Source: Aphrocallistes beatrix (taxonomy: Eukaryota > Porifera > Hexactinellida > Sceptrulophora > Aphrocallistidae). From it: DNA of 64,000 bases. The stretch covers positions 2,480,001-2,544,000 of the forward strand of contig OY725503.1 of assembly GCA_963281255.1 (NCBI GenBank), read 5' to 3'. Below are positions 13,315 through 24,610 of the stretch, piece after piece. The translations under genes and the position numbers were made by a program. How positions within the stretch are numbered: the first letter of the stretch is position 1; the number at the start of each line of letters is the position of its first letter. Under the pieces are notes generated by a model. That model worked only from the letters and a program-made list of their open reading frames with translations. It did no database searches and was not told the DNA's origin.

Positions 13315-13548
13315 TCAAAATATCTTCCAAAAAGCTTTTTTATTGTATGTTTCACAAATTTCCCTAGTTATCGATTCCTCATTAAGTCTTTCAGGATGGA
13401 AACAGTCTATTTTTATCTCTCCCTTTATTAACCCCTCTAAATTAACTAGATCATCTCCTACATAAGAAGAATTCACCTCGTTGTACAATAAATAACAAAG
13501 AGACTCGAAAACAAGTTTTATTTCTCCTATATCATCAGGGCTGTCCAA
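13315..13548 (-). other. Unassigned ORF fragment next to an hAT MITE
   Basis: A 77-codon minus-strand ORF has no recognised motif. Its upstream side is cut by the hAT MITE at 13536-13681, and another minus-strand ORF lies beyond it (13984-14265). The two may be pieces of one interrupted gene or old transposase, but I cannot show that. Confidence 0.2.
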
Positions 13549-13681
13549 CTATATTTACTTCGGGCCGCAACTGCTTCATACCATTTAGTGGCGGGCCGCA
13601 ATACAGGGGCGTGCACTCTGGATGGGTATGGATAGAGGCATTTTGGACGCAACGCGGGCCGGCTGTTGGACAGCGCTGCTC
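13536..13681. mobile_element. Short hAT MITE
   Basis: CAGGGCTGTCCAAC at the left is mirrored by GTTGGACAGCGCTG at the right, and the interior is rich in GGGCCG. The flanks TATATCAT and TATATTAT fit an 8-bp duplication with one difference. The TIR and the duplication size are typical of hAT. Confidence 0.65.
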
Positions 13682-13689
13682 TATATTAT

Positions 13690-14530
13690 TACTCTTAACC
13701 ATTGTACCAATAGCATGAAATATTTCTTTTTTAAATTCTATTTTCTATTTTTTATCTCTATTATAACTTATACGATGCATAATATGTGCAGAACAAAGAT
13801 GAACGATTGTACTAAAGCTAAATTCAGGTTTGGCCTTATTTACTACTTCCCAACATTTATCAAGGTAGCTTAAAACATTTATTTTATTGAACGAAATGCA
13901 TGCAATGTGCATCATGGCCCAACTATAATCCTATTCGATTTGATCGATCTTTATTTATTATTTATTTACTATTTAACACCCATTTATTTGAAAGAATTGA
14001 CTAGATTTATATCAGTAAAATGAACAAAACCTGGAATAATATCTAGTAGTTCGTTACAACCATAGAAAATACAGCAATCAACCCACAGTTTAGCTTCACA
14101 ATTAATAAAAACGTGGTATAATGACTTTCCCATGCTATATTCAGATTCAAGATCAAAACCCTGAAATTTCTCCTTTAGTTCAGTAGATACATCCAATACA
14201 GATGCAACAGAGGAGTAAACAATAAACAAATTACATCGTACAAATCGTTCTCGATCGACTCCCAAACCAATTCGCTAGAAAATAACTTAGCTGTCGAATC
14301 ATTCTCTTAGATCCGAACACAAATATCCCTTAGGATGATTGAGGATATTAGGGAATTTCTCATTTCATTAGAAAGCAAATCCAGACGAATACATACCTCA
14401 AGTCTTTCATCATTACACGGTGTTAAGAAATTGATGCCCTCCTAATGCAATCGCTAAGATCTATTGCTAAGTCAACGCTAAACCCTTAATAATCTTTCTA
14501 ATATATATATATATATATATCTACACATTA
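13690..14530 (-). other. Region with an unassigned 93-codon ORF
   Basis: Minus-strand ORF 13984-14265 starts MGVDRERF and contains KFQGFDLESEYSMGKSLYHV. No domain is recognised and nothing shows it is expressed. The remainder is AT-rich, ending in a TA microsatellite near 14500. Confidence 0.2.
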
Positions 14531-14536
14531 ACTGGA

Positions 14537-14586
14537 TGCATTTATAATGCGAAATGACATATGCATTTATAATGCGAAATGACATA
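14537..14586. repeat. Tandem duplication, two ~25-bp units
   Basis: The word GCATTTATAATGCGAAATGA occurs twice head to tail. Confidence 0.85.
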
Positions 14587-14939
14587 AGATGTGTGGTGAA
14601 AGATCTCTACTAAAATTACTAATTTTTAGGGGGTTTATGACAAGGTTTCCCGTGGCTATGAATAAACGGTGTATTTTATATCATACATGGATTTTCTCAA
14701 TGTTCAGGTTTGGAGAGTTGGCAAGTCAAATATCCTTAGACCAAAAGTTGCGAACGCGTTCATTTTGACTTATTCATAGTTTATTTTAGGCGAAGGTGCC
14801 GTGGTGCTCTATTGTATAAAGGTAAAATAGACATGTTTTGAATAGTTTTGGCTCAGATAGGGAAACGATACCTCCAGGCCGATGAAAATAGAAAATAGAG
14901 TACTTTCATGACTATCAGACTTAATACTATATCAGTGTT

Positions 14940-15170
14940 CGGTATCACGGTAAACCGTGAAAAAAGTTTCACTGTCATTTCAAGGCAGTTTCACTGTTTA
15001 AATTTTTTTAATAGTAATTTTCTTGTTCGTGATATTTATAGTGTGAAACCGTTTCTTTGTGGTTTCACGGGGTTTCAAGGTCGTTTCTTTGTGGTTTCAC
15101 GGGATTTCAAGGTCGTTTCATCGTGCTTTCAAGGTAGTTTCACGGTAGTTCGACTTTTCATGCTTTCGAT
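14940..15170. repeat. Degenerate GTTTCA/TTTCAAGG tandem array
   Basis: Repeated GTTTCACGG, TTTCAAGG and GTCGTTTC words occur in irregular ~20-45-bp units. The overlapping 99-codon plus-strand ORF simply encodes this repeat and is not a gene. Confidence 0.7.
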
Positions 15171-15230
15171 AAAACACGGTTGTAATAATGCAGTTGAACA
15201 AAATTAGTCTCTATATATATAGATATTATA

Positions 15231-15764
15231 TCCTTACTATTAAAACTCGATTAATCTATATATATAGTATACAAGCGCGCTTCGCTTGCTTGCGCTGCGC
15301 GGCTGGCGGACACTTCGTGTCCGCCAGAGGCTCCCTTCGGTCGCCTGGAGGTGGCATTGGTTAATTGTAAGGGAAATAACATCTCTAAATATGTCCATCT
15401 TAGTGTTAAAACCGATTTCACTCGAAAAATCACCAAATTTGTCAATTTTAAAATTTTTGATGCGTAATGATGACGTCATAACAGAGTGATGAGTCATCAT
15501 TTTTTGATGAAAGTCACATCATATGTGAGGTATGTTAGTATACAGATTCAATTAAAATTTCAGCCTTCTATCTCCTATAATGGCTGAGTTATGCTCGAAT
15601 AACTGTGTTGCTTAACTTTTAAAAATGTGACAATGACGTCATAATTCCATGATGAGTCGACATTTTGCTCTGAGCTCAGAACTTACTGGAGCCATAGCCA
15701 AAATACTCCCACATGCCAAAAATTAGCTTTCTATGACCGGCAGTTTCTTCAATCAATTCGTTAC

Positions 15765-15807
<43 letters not shown>

Positions 15808-16322
15808 CACAATAATCGAGTTATAATAGTAAGGATATCTGTAACGAATTGATTGAAGAAACTGCATGGCGCAGAAAGCTAATTTTTGGCTTGCGGGAGT
15901 ATTTTGCCTATGCTTCCACTAAGTTCTGAGCTCAGACCAAAATGTCGACTCATCATGCAATTATGACGCCATTGTCACCTTTTTATAATTAGAAATTTCT
16001 GTTTTTCGATCATTACTCAGCCATTTTAAGTGATAGAATGCTGAAATTTTAATAGAATGTGAATATTAATATACCTCACACACGATGTAACTATCATCAA
16101 AAAATGATAACTAATCACTCTGTTATGACGTCATCATTAGGCATCAAAATTTTTAAAATGACAAATTTGGTGATTTTTCGTGCGCTATCGATTATATTAG
16201 GATAGAGGTATTTAGAGATGTTATTTTCGTTATAATCAATCAATGTGACCCCAGGCCACCGAAGAGAACCTCTGGCGGACACAGTGTTCGCTAGCCACGC
16301 AGCGCAAGCAAGCGCGCTTGTG
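15231..16322 (+). mobile_element. Family B Helitron, copy B5, split by a second Helitron
   Basis: The 5' end TCCTTACTATTAAAACTCG is at 15231-15271 in plus orientation. The rest resumes at 15836 and ends GCGCGCTTG at 16322. The gap is filled by copy B4 in opposite orientation, inserted in the TA microsatellite. The flanking bases are A before and T after, as for the other copies. Confidence 0.8.
15272..15835 (-). mobile_element. Family B Helitron, copy B4, nested in B5
   Basis: Complete on the minus strand: 5' TCCTTACTATTATAACTCG at the right, 3' GCGCGCTTG at the left, 564 bp. It carries TGACGTCA twice, each followed by a TGAGTC word. Insertion is between A and T with no duplication. Confidence 0.85.
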
Positions 16323-17196
16323 TTAATAATAGACTGAAGTTGGATATATATACTGCTTTTACTACTAGTAAATAATTGAAACTAAGAATAATGGAAATAC
16401 CTAAAATAATTTTCAAATTTAGTTTCGTGTCCCTCTGGTCTTTCTTCTCCACTAGTCGACTACCAGTCTTGTTCGCCTCCATACAGGTCAGCTTCATACT
16501 CGATCACACTACCGATATCTACGGGTTAACTTGAGCACTACTACAATTGGAATACTTATTCCAAAGGCCTGGCAAATATGTACTATTATGCCGCTTCCAA
16601 GCCGCAAATTGCTTTTCACTAACTCTGAACATCAATAATGTTCAAACTACTACACCACCAGTTTGTTCCTCTTCTGCTTCACTCTCAGAAGTATCTGAAG
16701 CTATTCAAGGACAATCTATCAATGCTTCAACCAAATCTTCATCTACCAAAGGCACCATGTATTCGCATGAATCCACTATCTCGTGTTTATGAGCAGACTT
16801 TCTCAGTAATCTAGCAGGGATAGAACCTGGAGTAGCAATTTCAATTTCATTTCTTTCCATACATCAGCAGCTTGGGCAATTTGATGGTGTGCGAGAATTA
16901 CTTTAGTGCCTTTCTTCTCTTTGTTGCCAGTACTTGTCAAGAAAGAGGAGAAACTTCTCTTACACTCTGTACTATTATGAATTTAGAGAACAACAGTGCA
17001 GGGCAGCTTTGTTGATGACATCAACTATGGGTTGGCTTTTAGCCATTTGCCTCTATCTTTGAACATCATTACACGTCCCCAATACACACCACATGGGTTC
17101 TTGATTCGTCTGGTTTAACATGCACTTCAGCATTTGGTGAAGACGCTCTGATGACTTTTCAAAGTTGGCTTGAGTTTTAAGCTAAATAATATGCTC
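16323..17196 (-). other. Decayed, possibly coding region, unassigned
   Basis: The minus strand can be read in pieces such as EIVDSCEYMVPLVDEDLVEA (about 16780-16720) and NQTNQEPMWCVLGTCNDV (near 17100), separated by frameshifts. I do not recognise the family. The large palindrome at 17197 interrupts it and the 18263-18565 ORF lies beyond in the same orientation, so one interrupted gene is possible but unproven. Confidence 0.25.
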
Positions 17197-18268
17197 AACC
17201 ATAACTTACTATATATAAGGCCTAAGAGTAACTTAACCAGGGATGCAGTAAATAGATGGATGAAGAAATACATGAGCTGCCTTAAATCATTAACAAAACA
17301 CAATAGAGCTTAGGAATATATTACCAGCATATATAAATATGGTGTCAAAGCACCCATATCCGTTGTTAAAATTTAGATTAGTCATCAAATGATTCCGCAA
17401 CAGGTTATATTTGGGTCAAATTTAGTGATTTTCAGAGGCCGTTTAAGGGCACTTCTCAGTGTTTAATTATAAGGTTTTTCGCATAGAACTGAGAGTGAAT
17501 GTGTTAATACGAAAAATTTGGAATTTTTTCATGGAATGTTCTTACATTCCAGTGTTGCTATGGAAACGTGTTTTGGTCAGTTGGGGCTATATCTTGAAAA
17601 TAGCGATAGCTAGATATTCAAATTTAATCCTATTTGATAGCAAATAGGCTACTTCCTATTTAGCTATAATACAATTTATGTGTCTAAATTCAATCGTTTA
17701 CGAGATATTCGACAAATTACCAAATGGACCAATTTAATAAATTGTCTAATAACTCGTAAATTATTGAATTAAGACATAGAAATTGTATTATAGCTTAATA
17801 AGAAATAGCCTATTTGCTATCAAATGGGATTAAATTTGAATGTCTAGCTATCGCTGTTTTCAAGATATAGCCCCAACTGACCAAAACACGTTTCCATAGC
17901 AACACTGGAATGTAAGGACATTCAATGAAAAAATTCCAAATTTTTCGTATTAACACAGTCACTTCTCAGTTCTATTCGAAAAACCTAATAATAAAAACAC
18001 TTAGAAGTGCCTTTAAACGACCTCTGAAAATCACTAAATTTCACCCAAATATAGCCTATTGCGCAATCATTTGATGACTAATCTAAATTTTAACAACGGA
18101 TATGGGTGCTTTAACACCATATTTATATATGCTGGTAATACATGTTTAAGCTCTATTGTGCTTTGTTAATGATTTAAGACAGTTCATGTATTTCTTCATC
18201 CATCTTCTACTGCATCCCTAGTGCCAAATTCGCAAGTTACTCTGAGGCCTTATTATAGTAGGCTATGG
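17197..18268. repeat. 1-kb palindromic (foldback) element, family E copy 1
   Basis: Two ~0.5-kb arms are inverted repeats meeting near 17735 with a short unpaired centre. Matched pairs include TTTCCATAGCAACACTGGAA with its mirror and GGCTATATCTTGAAAATAGC with its mirror. ORFs inside are mirror images of sequence on the other arm and are not genes. A second copy is at 26355-27128. Confidence 0.9.
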
Positions 18269-18565
18269 CTCAACGATATATTTCCAGGCCTCCAGTACAT
18301 AGGGACGTGCGACTGTAGTTAATTCTCCATTTGAGCCACCACTGCTCTTAATAATCCCAAACCCTCCGTATGTCCCAGAGACAAAGTATGCCAATAAGAA
18401 CTCCTTTTGTGAAGAAAGTTCTTGAAATCTGATAATAATTTGTTTCAGCAACTTATTATGATCCCTGATTGAGTAGTTCTCTTTAGCCCACTCATACGTG
18501 AGTGATAGTTGAATCCAATTCAGAGCGAAATGTCCAGCAACACAGATAGTACTTCTAGTTAGCAT
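18263..18565 (-). CDS. Unidentified ORF fragment between E palindrome and pogo element
   Basis: A 100-codon minus-strand ORF contains LAYFVSGTYGGFGIIKSSGG and ends at the E palindrome. Its 5' side is cut by the pogo element at 18567. I do not recognise the product. The low-bias composition and position between two insertions suggest the remnant of a gene or older transposon whose ends were lost. Confidence 0.3.
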   Translation of the reverse strand: MLTRSTICVAGHFALNWIQLSLTYEWAKENYSIRDHNKLLKQIIIRFQELSSQKEFLLAYFVSGTYGGFGIIKSSGGSNGELTTVARPYVLEAWKYIVEP

Positions 18566-18566
18566 A

Positions 18567-20531
18567 CCGTATTTCCCTGAATAAGCGCCGGGACTTGAAT
18601 AAGCGCCGGGGCTTGAATCTGCGCCGGGGCTCGAATAAGCGCCGGGACTCGAATAAGCGTCGGACGCCGGGGCATTTTAGTTCTCTGAACATCATATCAA
18701 ACCATAAATGTATAATAATAATTTCATCCTTTAAATCACAATCTAAGCTGTTGTAACTAATATCGCATACTACGGAGTATGGTATCATTGGTATGCGTGA
18801 CCTACATTTTTATTTTAACTTTGTTTGATTTTGGACTAGGTAATTAGGCATGTTTATTTTCCTATTTGTCATATTAGAGGACAAATTGTAGGCTTAGATG
18901 ATGGCAGAGAAGCGAACAAAACGAAAACTTCATGGCTACAATGTTGAATTCAAGTTGGAGGCTGTAGATTTTGTCAAACTTGGCAATAGTAAAGAGGAAA
19001 AAGCTCGCAAATATGGTGTCGACGCTAAACGTATCCGGGAATGGTGTAAGGATCAGGACAAGTTGGGAGGTGCCTATGATATTAGCAACTCAAAGCGCCG
19101 TAAGCTGGATGGTGGTGGTCGGCCACCTTTGTTAGAGGCAATAGAGGAAGAACTATATGGATGGATAGATTATATGAGAAGTCAGAGGCTGAGAGTAACT
19201 CGTACGATGGTGCAAACAAAGGCTCTCGAACTCTACGGTGGCGAAGAAGACACCTTCGTTGCGAGTCGCGGGTGGTTACGAAACTTTTCTTTTCGAAACA
19301 AAATTACTCTCAGACGTCGCACCACAGTTGGGTAAGCAATTCCTGATACAGTTATCCCTAAGTTGAAACTTTTCATTCTCTTTGTGGTTCGCTCATCCTG
19401 CGACAACGTTATGAGCTCTCGCATATCGGCATCATGGATGAGACTCCCGTTTGGTTAGACATGCCAGCCAATATACTGTGGACTTCGTGGGACTCCATCC
19501 ATCCCCATCAAGACTACTGGCCACGATAAATGTCGCATTACTGTATGTTTCGCTGCTAAAGCAAATGGTACTAAATTACCACTATTTGTTGTGTTCAAGG
19601 GTAAGCGCCGTGTTCATGATCTAGAAGCGATAGAAGGAGTTATATGTGTGATGAGCGAAAATAGTTGGATGAATGAAAAATTAACTCACGAATGGTTACG
19701 AACCACATGGGGAGAATTAGCCTTTGGTCGAAGATTAATTGTGTGGGACAGCTATAAGTGTCATATCCAGGACAGTACAAAACAGCTGGCATCACGACTG
19801 AACACTGACATGGCAGTTATCCCCGGGGGCTGCACTAGTCTGATACAAGCGCCTGATGTATCTTGAAACAAACCATTTAAAGATAGATATCGCGAATTGT
19901 ATGAAGAGTGGATGCGAGGTACTGAAAAAGAGTACACACGTGGAGGCAACGTAAAAGCTCCCCTAAAGTTTTAGCAGCCACATGGGTGAAACAAGCTTGG
20001 GAACCAGTATCCACTGATGTCATCATTAAGTCATTCAAAACTTGTGCGATTACGAACAATATTGACAATTCTGAAAATGAGATGATAAAAGTCACTCGGA
20101 AAGATGAAGTACTATTTAGTACCGTGATGAACTTTTTCAAAAACTCAAAGAGCTGACAGATAGCAGCAGCTCAGACAACTCAATTGAAAATACACATGAA
20201 ATAGATCCTCAACAAGATGAGGATAATGAACTGATTGTATTGGATGACGAAGCTTGAGTGACTTCATGAAACAACATTGTCCTTTTTTATATACCTACCT
20301 ACTAACTAGTATTCTCAGTAGTGGCATAGATACAAGTCTTTTTTGAAACATTACATTATCCTTTTTTAATAGAACTAACATTCTCGGTTGTGGCAAAAAT
20401 AAAAGTGCCAGTCAATGTAGTAAACAAATAAAAGAGCGCCGGGTCAAAATAGCGAATGAAAAAATAAGCGTCGGGGCTTGAATAAGCGCCGGGTCTAAAG
20501 GGTGCACGAATAAATAAGCGCCCGGGCGCTT
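18567..20531 (+). mobile_element. Pogo transposon with incomplete right end
   Basis: The left end is CCGTATTTCCCTGAATAAGC after TA (18565-18566), followed by GAATAAGCGCCGG repeats. The right end region matches the MITE at 11343-11664 up to GGGCGCTT but lacks the last ~20 bases. There the sequence switches to the 3' end of a Tc1 transposase. It encodes the pogo pseudogene at 18898-20257. Confidence 0.85.
18898..20257 (+). pseudogene. Pogo/Tigger/jerky-type transposase, inactivated
   Basis: Residues 1-145 are uninterrupted. They hold an N-terminal psq/Brk-like helix-turn-helix (YNVEFKLEAVDFVKLG) and then a CENP-B-type HTH (about 75-135). The DDE domain follows in broken frames: MDETPVWLDMP (first Asp), IVWDSYKCHI (second Asp) and PGGCTSLIQAPDVS (third-Asp region). 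A TGA directly follows DVS, where NKPFK resumes. The gene ends with an acidic tail finishing LIVLDDEA, typical of pogo proteins. At least one frameshift near 19335 and several stops make it non-functional. In intact relatives it would cut and paste TA-flanked elements. Confidence 0.9.
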
Positions 20532-21421
20532 GAAACATCTCTCGGATAGCCTCTGCTTAAGAACGCCCCAGATGTTTTCAATAGGGTTTAAATCAGGCGA
20601 ATAAGCTGGCCACTCCAATAATTCAAGGTTTTGGCTCTCTTTCCATGATTTACTGAGCTTGGATCGATGAATTGGTGAATTATTTTCTTGGAGAGTCCAG
20701 CCATCTGGATAGTAAACATTAGCAGTTTCGATTAGGCATTCATTCAGCGTATCAATATACATCTTAGAAGTAAAATTAACAAAAAAAATCTTTAGAATTG
20801 TGGTACCTCTGGATGAAATACCCCCACATACATGTAACTTCGGCGTATGTCTCTGAACCTTTGAAATTGGATTTTCTTGAGACTTGGTCCATATTCCTAC
20901 AGTCCCTCTATTTAACCAGATAGCGCATTCATCGGTGAAGAAAACATTTTCCCATTCCCTCTTTATATGAATTTACACCATTCAACTCTCTTTTTTGCAG
21001 TTTCATCGGTAATGAATGGTCCAATAACAGGGGATCTAAAGTCAAATCCACACGCGTGAGTCGCTCGATAAACAGTCGACTTGGATGGGGTATCTGTGAA
21101 CTTAGATGAAAGGTTTGCGCGGAGAGAACGTGTGGACATCTTCGGATAACAGTTTAAAGTTCTTATAATTGATTGTTTTTGTGAATATGTGATAACTTTC
21201 GGCCGTCCACTAACACTCTTGTGTTGTAAGCTTTTCCCCTCACGAACCATAGATTTTATGCGAAAAACTGTTCTTATCGATATCCACGTTCTTCGAGAAA
21301 TTTCAGTTGGGGATGCGATTCCTGCATCGATTAGAGTTTTTACCTTCTTCCTCTGTTCTAATTGAGTCATTCTAAGGCTTAATAAAGGTGAATGTTCTAA
21401 AAACATGCCAATTATACTCAA
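20532..21421 (-). pseudogene. Tc1-type DD34E transposase, inactivated
   Basis: The N-terminal paired-like HTH (QRKKVKTLIDAGIASPTEIS, then the second helix pair to about residue 120) is followed by the catalytic domain. The first Asp is in FFTDECAIW. The second motif reads LQENNSPIH where Tc1 has a DN pair, so the catalytic Asp appears changed to Asn. The third is the Glu of SPDLNPIENIW, 34 residues further on. A single-base frameshift lies at about 20965, after WCKFI. The C-terminus is lost at the pogo junction. Confidence 0.9.
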
Positions 21422-21657
21422 GTGATCAGCTTCGGCGAGCTGAAAAATTCAAATTGTACTTTTTAGTAGACACTCTTTCGGTTGATGGAGTATCTACTCA
21501 ATTGGTACATCAAAAATTAAATTGAACTTGATAAATGTCATGAGAAATATCATTGCATAAAATTTCAAGTGAAACAATGATTGAAAACTACATCAAATTC
21601 AATAGGCACACGATTCATGTTACTATCATTGACTGCCAATACTTTTGAAACACACTG
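20532..21657 (-). mobile_element. Tc1-family element, 3'-truncated
   Basis: The 5' terminus (right) is CAGTGTGTTTCAAAAGTATT next to TA (21658-21659). The 3' end is lost at the junction with the pogo element. It was inserted in a dispersed repeat that recurs inverted at 28250-28563. Confidence 0.8.
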
Positions 21658-21659
21658 TA

Positions 21660-22000
21660 GATGAGCATTTATGCTCGCTATTTTGGACAATATGGAATAG
21701 AAATTTGCAGTTCTTTAACCTTTGTATTTTCGTTGTACTTAATACACTATTTTTGGAGCAAATATCATCTTTGTTTGATTATATTTTGCATTAATTTAAA
21801 CTGAAAAGACATATTTATTGGATAATACCAAATTTATTCTCTGTCAGTCAGAGTATAATTTCTGCATGTCATTGCAATTGTATTCACTTTGACAATTCTT
21901 TATATCTGTTCTAAAACTTTGATTTTATTGAAATAATGAGTTTAAGTAATTAAACTTTGGGTAACGCTATGTCATAGTATGCACGTCCTTAGCCAACGAT
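21660..22000. repeat. Dispersed repeat, family G copy 1
   Basis: From ATGAGCATTTATG to about 21850 this matches the reverse complement of 28300-28563 with indels; shared words include CACTATTTTTGG and TTTGTTTGATTATAT. The Tc1 element sits exactly at its edge. No coding potential is seen. Confidence 0.65.
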
Positions 22001-22119
22001 TGGCTGATATCTGTATTTCTAATACTAACCATAAAATTATATTCTGATAACATAGAAATACAAATATGAGTGTGAATTTAAGACTTTCATTGCATGCTAT
22101 TTAGCTGTCTTCTAATCTA

Positions 22120-24162
22120 TTGTTATTATGTACAACTCTGTATAAGAGTACAAAGCAGAATATCAGTAATCACGATTTAAGCAGAGAGGCAGTTCGAGAT
22201 ATGCAGAAGTTAGGTCACCTTGGTTTGAGGAGAAAGTCGTATTTCGAGCTGGGTAGAATTCTTCGCAAAGAAGGAATTCATTTTCCCACTGGGGAAATAA
22301 TAGGAGTATTGGATGTAAATGGTCAATATTTGGAGAAATATTTACTTCAGTATCCATCAAAATGATCCGTTCAGAAACACAAAACTTTGAACTGGTGCCA
22401 ATGGGAATTTGTACCAATGTTGAAAGATTATTGAATATATAGGGTGTCTCAAAAGTTCTGCAACAACCAATTTTACTTTGTTAATTTGACTAAGATCACT
22501 TGATTGTATTCCAAATTAGCCCCCATAAATGAAATCTAGCACCCTTCTAGCATAGAATTGAGCCCAACTCATTACGCAAAAAAGATTCTCATAAAATTTT
22601 ATATAATTACATACTAATTACTCAAAAATTTGGAGCTCAAAAGTGTTAAGTTTGAAGATCACTATTTTTCTAATGAAATATTACATCAATCACTTCTATA
22701 TTCTGTAATTGATTCATAATACTAAAATAATATTATTACTTTTGATTTATGTAGCAGTAATCTTCGATAAGAACGAGTCTTTTTAAAGTATAGCCATAAA
22801 ATGTAGCTGGGATGTGAGATTTTTTATTGAGTTATTATTTATTATTTAAGAGACATTGAAGTAAAATATTATTTAAGAGACATTGAAGTATATGATCCAT
22901 CATTGCAAATAAATTGAGAAATACAGGCCATTGGAATGTCAAATAATTAAGATAATCCTCACTATTTTTGATTAAAATGGGGTATCGGATGTTCGATCTA
23001 TTTATCTATGTATAATACATTAACAAAATTTGTTGCAGAACTTTTGAGACACCCTGTAATCACATATAAACAATCGAATAGACTTAAAGTACAACTGGAG
23101 GGCGGTAAACAATTCCTCAGGCTGTCTGTCAATATAGTTTCAATGCTTCCGAATAGTCTGTATATAGCAAATCCTAATAGCGTTCTTTCAAACTTTGTAA
23201 TCGCGATGGGTCACGCATCCGAAAATTCAGAAAACTTGCGCTCATTACTAAATTTAACATATATTCGAAACATCAATAACTTGGATATTCTGATCCAAAT
23301 TGCATGCGATTTTAAAGTGGCTGCTATGCTCGTTGGAATTCAGCAAGCATTTAGCAAACATCCTTGCCCATTTTGTATATGGCGGAAGAATACAAAATGT
23401 ACCGGAACACCTCTTCGTGCAAGAAAGTATAAGGAATTAATTAAGGACTTTCATTCAAAAAATAATAGCGTATCCCATGAACCAATTATCAAGTGGTCAG
23501 ACTCACCTAAGGAAATACTTTCTCTTGCTCCTCTCCATATACTTCTTGGTCTCGTCAATCAGTTGTACGGTGCAGCTAGGCCACCTCAGAATGCGACTAA
23601 CTGATATGATCGTTTACTGTATAAACAATACTGTCAAGCTTTGCAAAGATGCAAAGTATATCGATCTGAGTACTGGGATGGCGCTCTAGAAAGTAACTCT
23701 TGCTCTCGACTTTTGGATAATTTAGATATTATACAATTCCCTAGCCATCATTCTCCTTGTTAAACGCCCTAAAATCATTAAAGATGGTAAAAGACAGGTG
23801 TTTGGGTCTTTTAGAAAACCCTGGTTGGGAAGAGAGTATTTATCTATTCAGAGAATCATGGGATGCAACCGGTTTACTTTGGTCATGAAAATCAGAGCGG
23901 GGAGATGCTACATTCCAGAATACAAAATCTTTGGGATCTTAGATTTAAGACCAAGTTAGAGCACGAGTTATACCCACAGAGATTGGTTGATTGTATGGTG
24001 ACCTATAATTATAATTTAAGGTGGGATAATGCAGAAAGGCTTTCTAAAGAACAGGGGAATATATTCACTGATACTTGCAGTGACTGTCATGATGAGGGAA
24101 GTGATATAGAAAGAGTAGAACTTTATAATTGGGATAGAGATGAAGAATTTTCTGCTATTGAT
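22120..24162 (+). pseudogene. Unclassified DDE-like transposase of invertebrate type, interrupted
   Basis: The pieces read in order. 22120-22365 has a RRKSYFELGRILRKEGI block; the frame shifts, then ...NFELVPMGICTNVERLLNI runs to 22439. After the MITE, 23059-23604 has VQLEGGKQFLRLSVNI, a CPFCIW zinc-ligand-like motif and LAPLHILLGLVNQLYG. 23863-24162 has SGEMLHSRI and an acidic C-terminus. I know this motif order (GGGKFLK, HPCPWC, LHLLLGxVN, EsxH) from uncharacterised cnidarian and arthropod proteins that look like transposases. The function is inferred. Stops and frameshifts in 23605-23860 show it is dead. Confidence 0.65.
22440..23056. mobile_element. Tc1/mariner-type MITE inside the transposase pseudogene
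   Basis: AGGGTGTCTCAAAAGTTCTG at the left is mirrored at the right as CAGAACTTTTGAGACACCCT, next to TA on both sides. It is 617 bp with no ORF of note. Removing it rejoins the two parts of the host pseudogene in one readable motif order. Confidence 0.85.
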
Positions 24163-24464
24163 TAACAAACTACTTAATTATACAAGTAATAGGGGAATTC
24201 CATCTCAAATCAACCAGCCATTTCACCACCATCAACCGATTTGTCTGAAATTTGCTGTGCGACAAGCCACTGATATGTCTTTACTTTTGTGAAATTTCAG
24301 ATCAATCGATAATGTGGTTTTTGATTTGTGACGTCACAAAATTTTGAATTTTTGCTGTTTGACCAAGGATTTTCAGAATGGTAAAATCACCATCCCATAT
24401 TAAACTCGAAAAACTCGAAAAACTCGAAAAATACTCATCAAACTCTTTCATCAATTGCTATACT

Positions 24465-24610
24465 CAGGGGCGCAGAACTTTTCGAAATCTAAGGACAATT
24501 TCGGGGTTCCAGGGGGGGCTCAGCCCTAAAATTTGTATTGCGTCTAAGGGCCATCTTCGAATCCAGGGGGGCTCGAGCCCCCCCCAGCCCCCCCGGGTTC
24601 GGCGCCTATG
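24465..24610. mobile_element. Short hAT MITE with perfect 8-bp duplication
   Basis: CAGGGGCGCAGAAC at the left is mirrored by GTTCGGCGCCTATG at the right. GCTATACT lies on both sides (24457-24464 and 24611-24618). The F2 copy has the equivalent empty site. It is 146 bp, GC-rich, with runs of G and C. It is related to 33894-33998. Confidence 0.9.

Noticed and set aside
14908..15207. 99-codon plus-strand ORF
   Set aside because: It encodes only the degenerate GTTTCA repeat.
15229..15837. Family B as a TIR transposon with TCCTTACTATTAAAACTCG at both ends
   Set aside because: The apparent inverted ends come from one Helitron nested in another in opposite orientation. Isolated copies (52421, 10787) have this sequence only at the 5' end.
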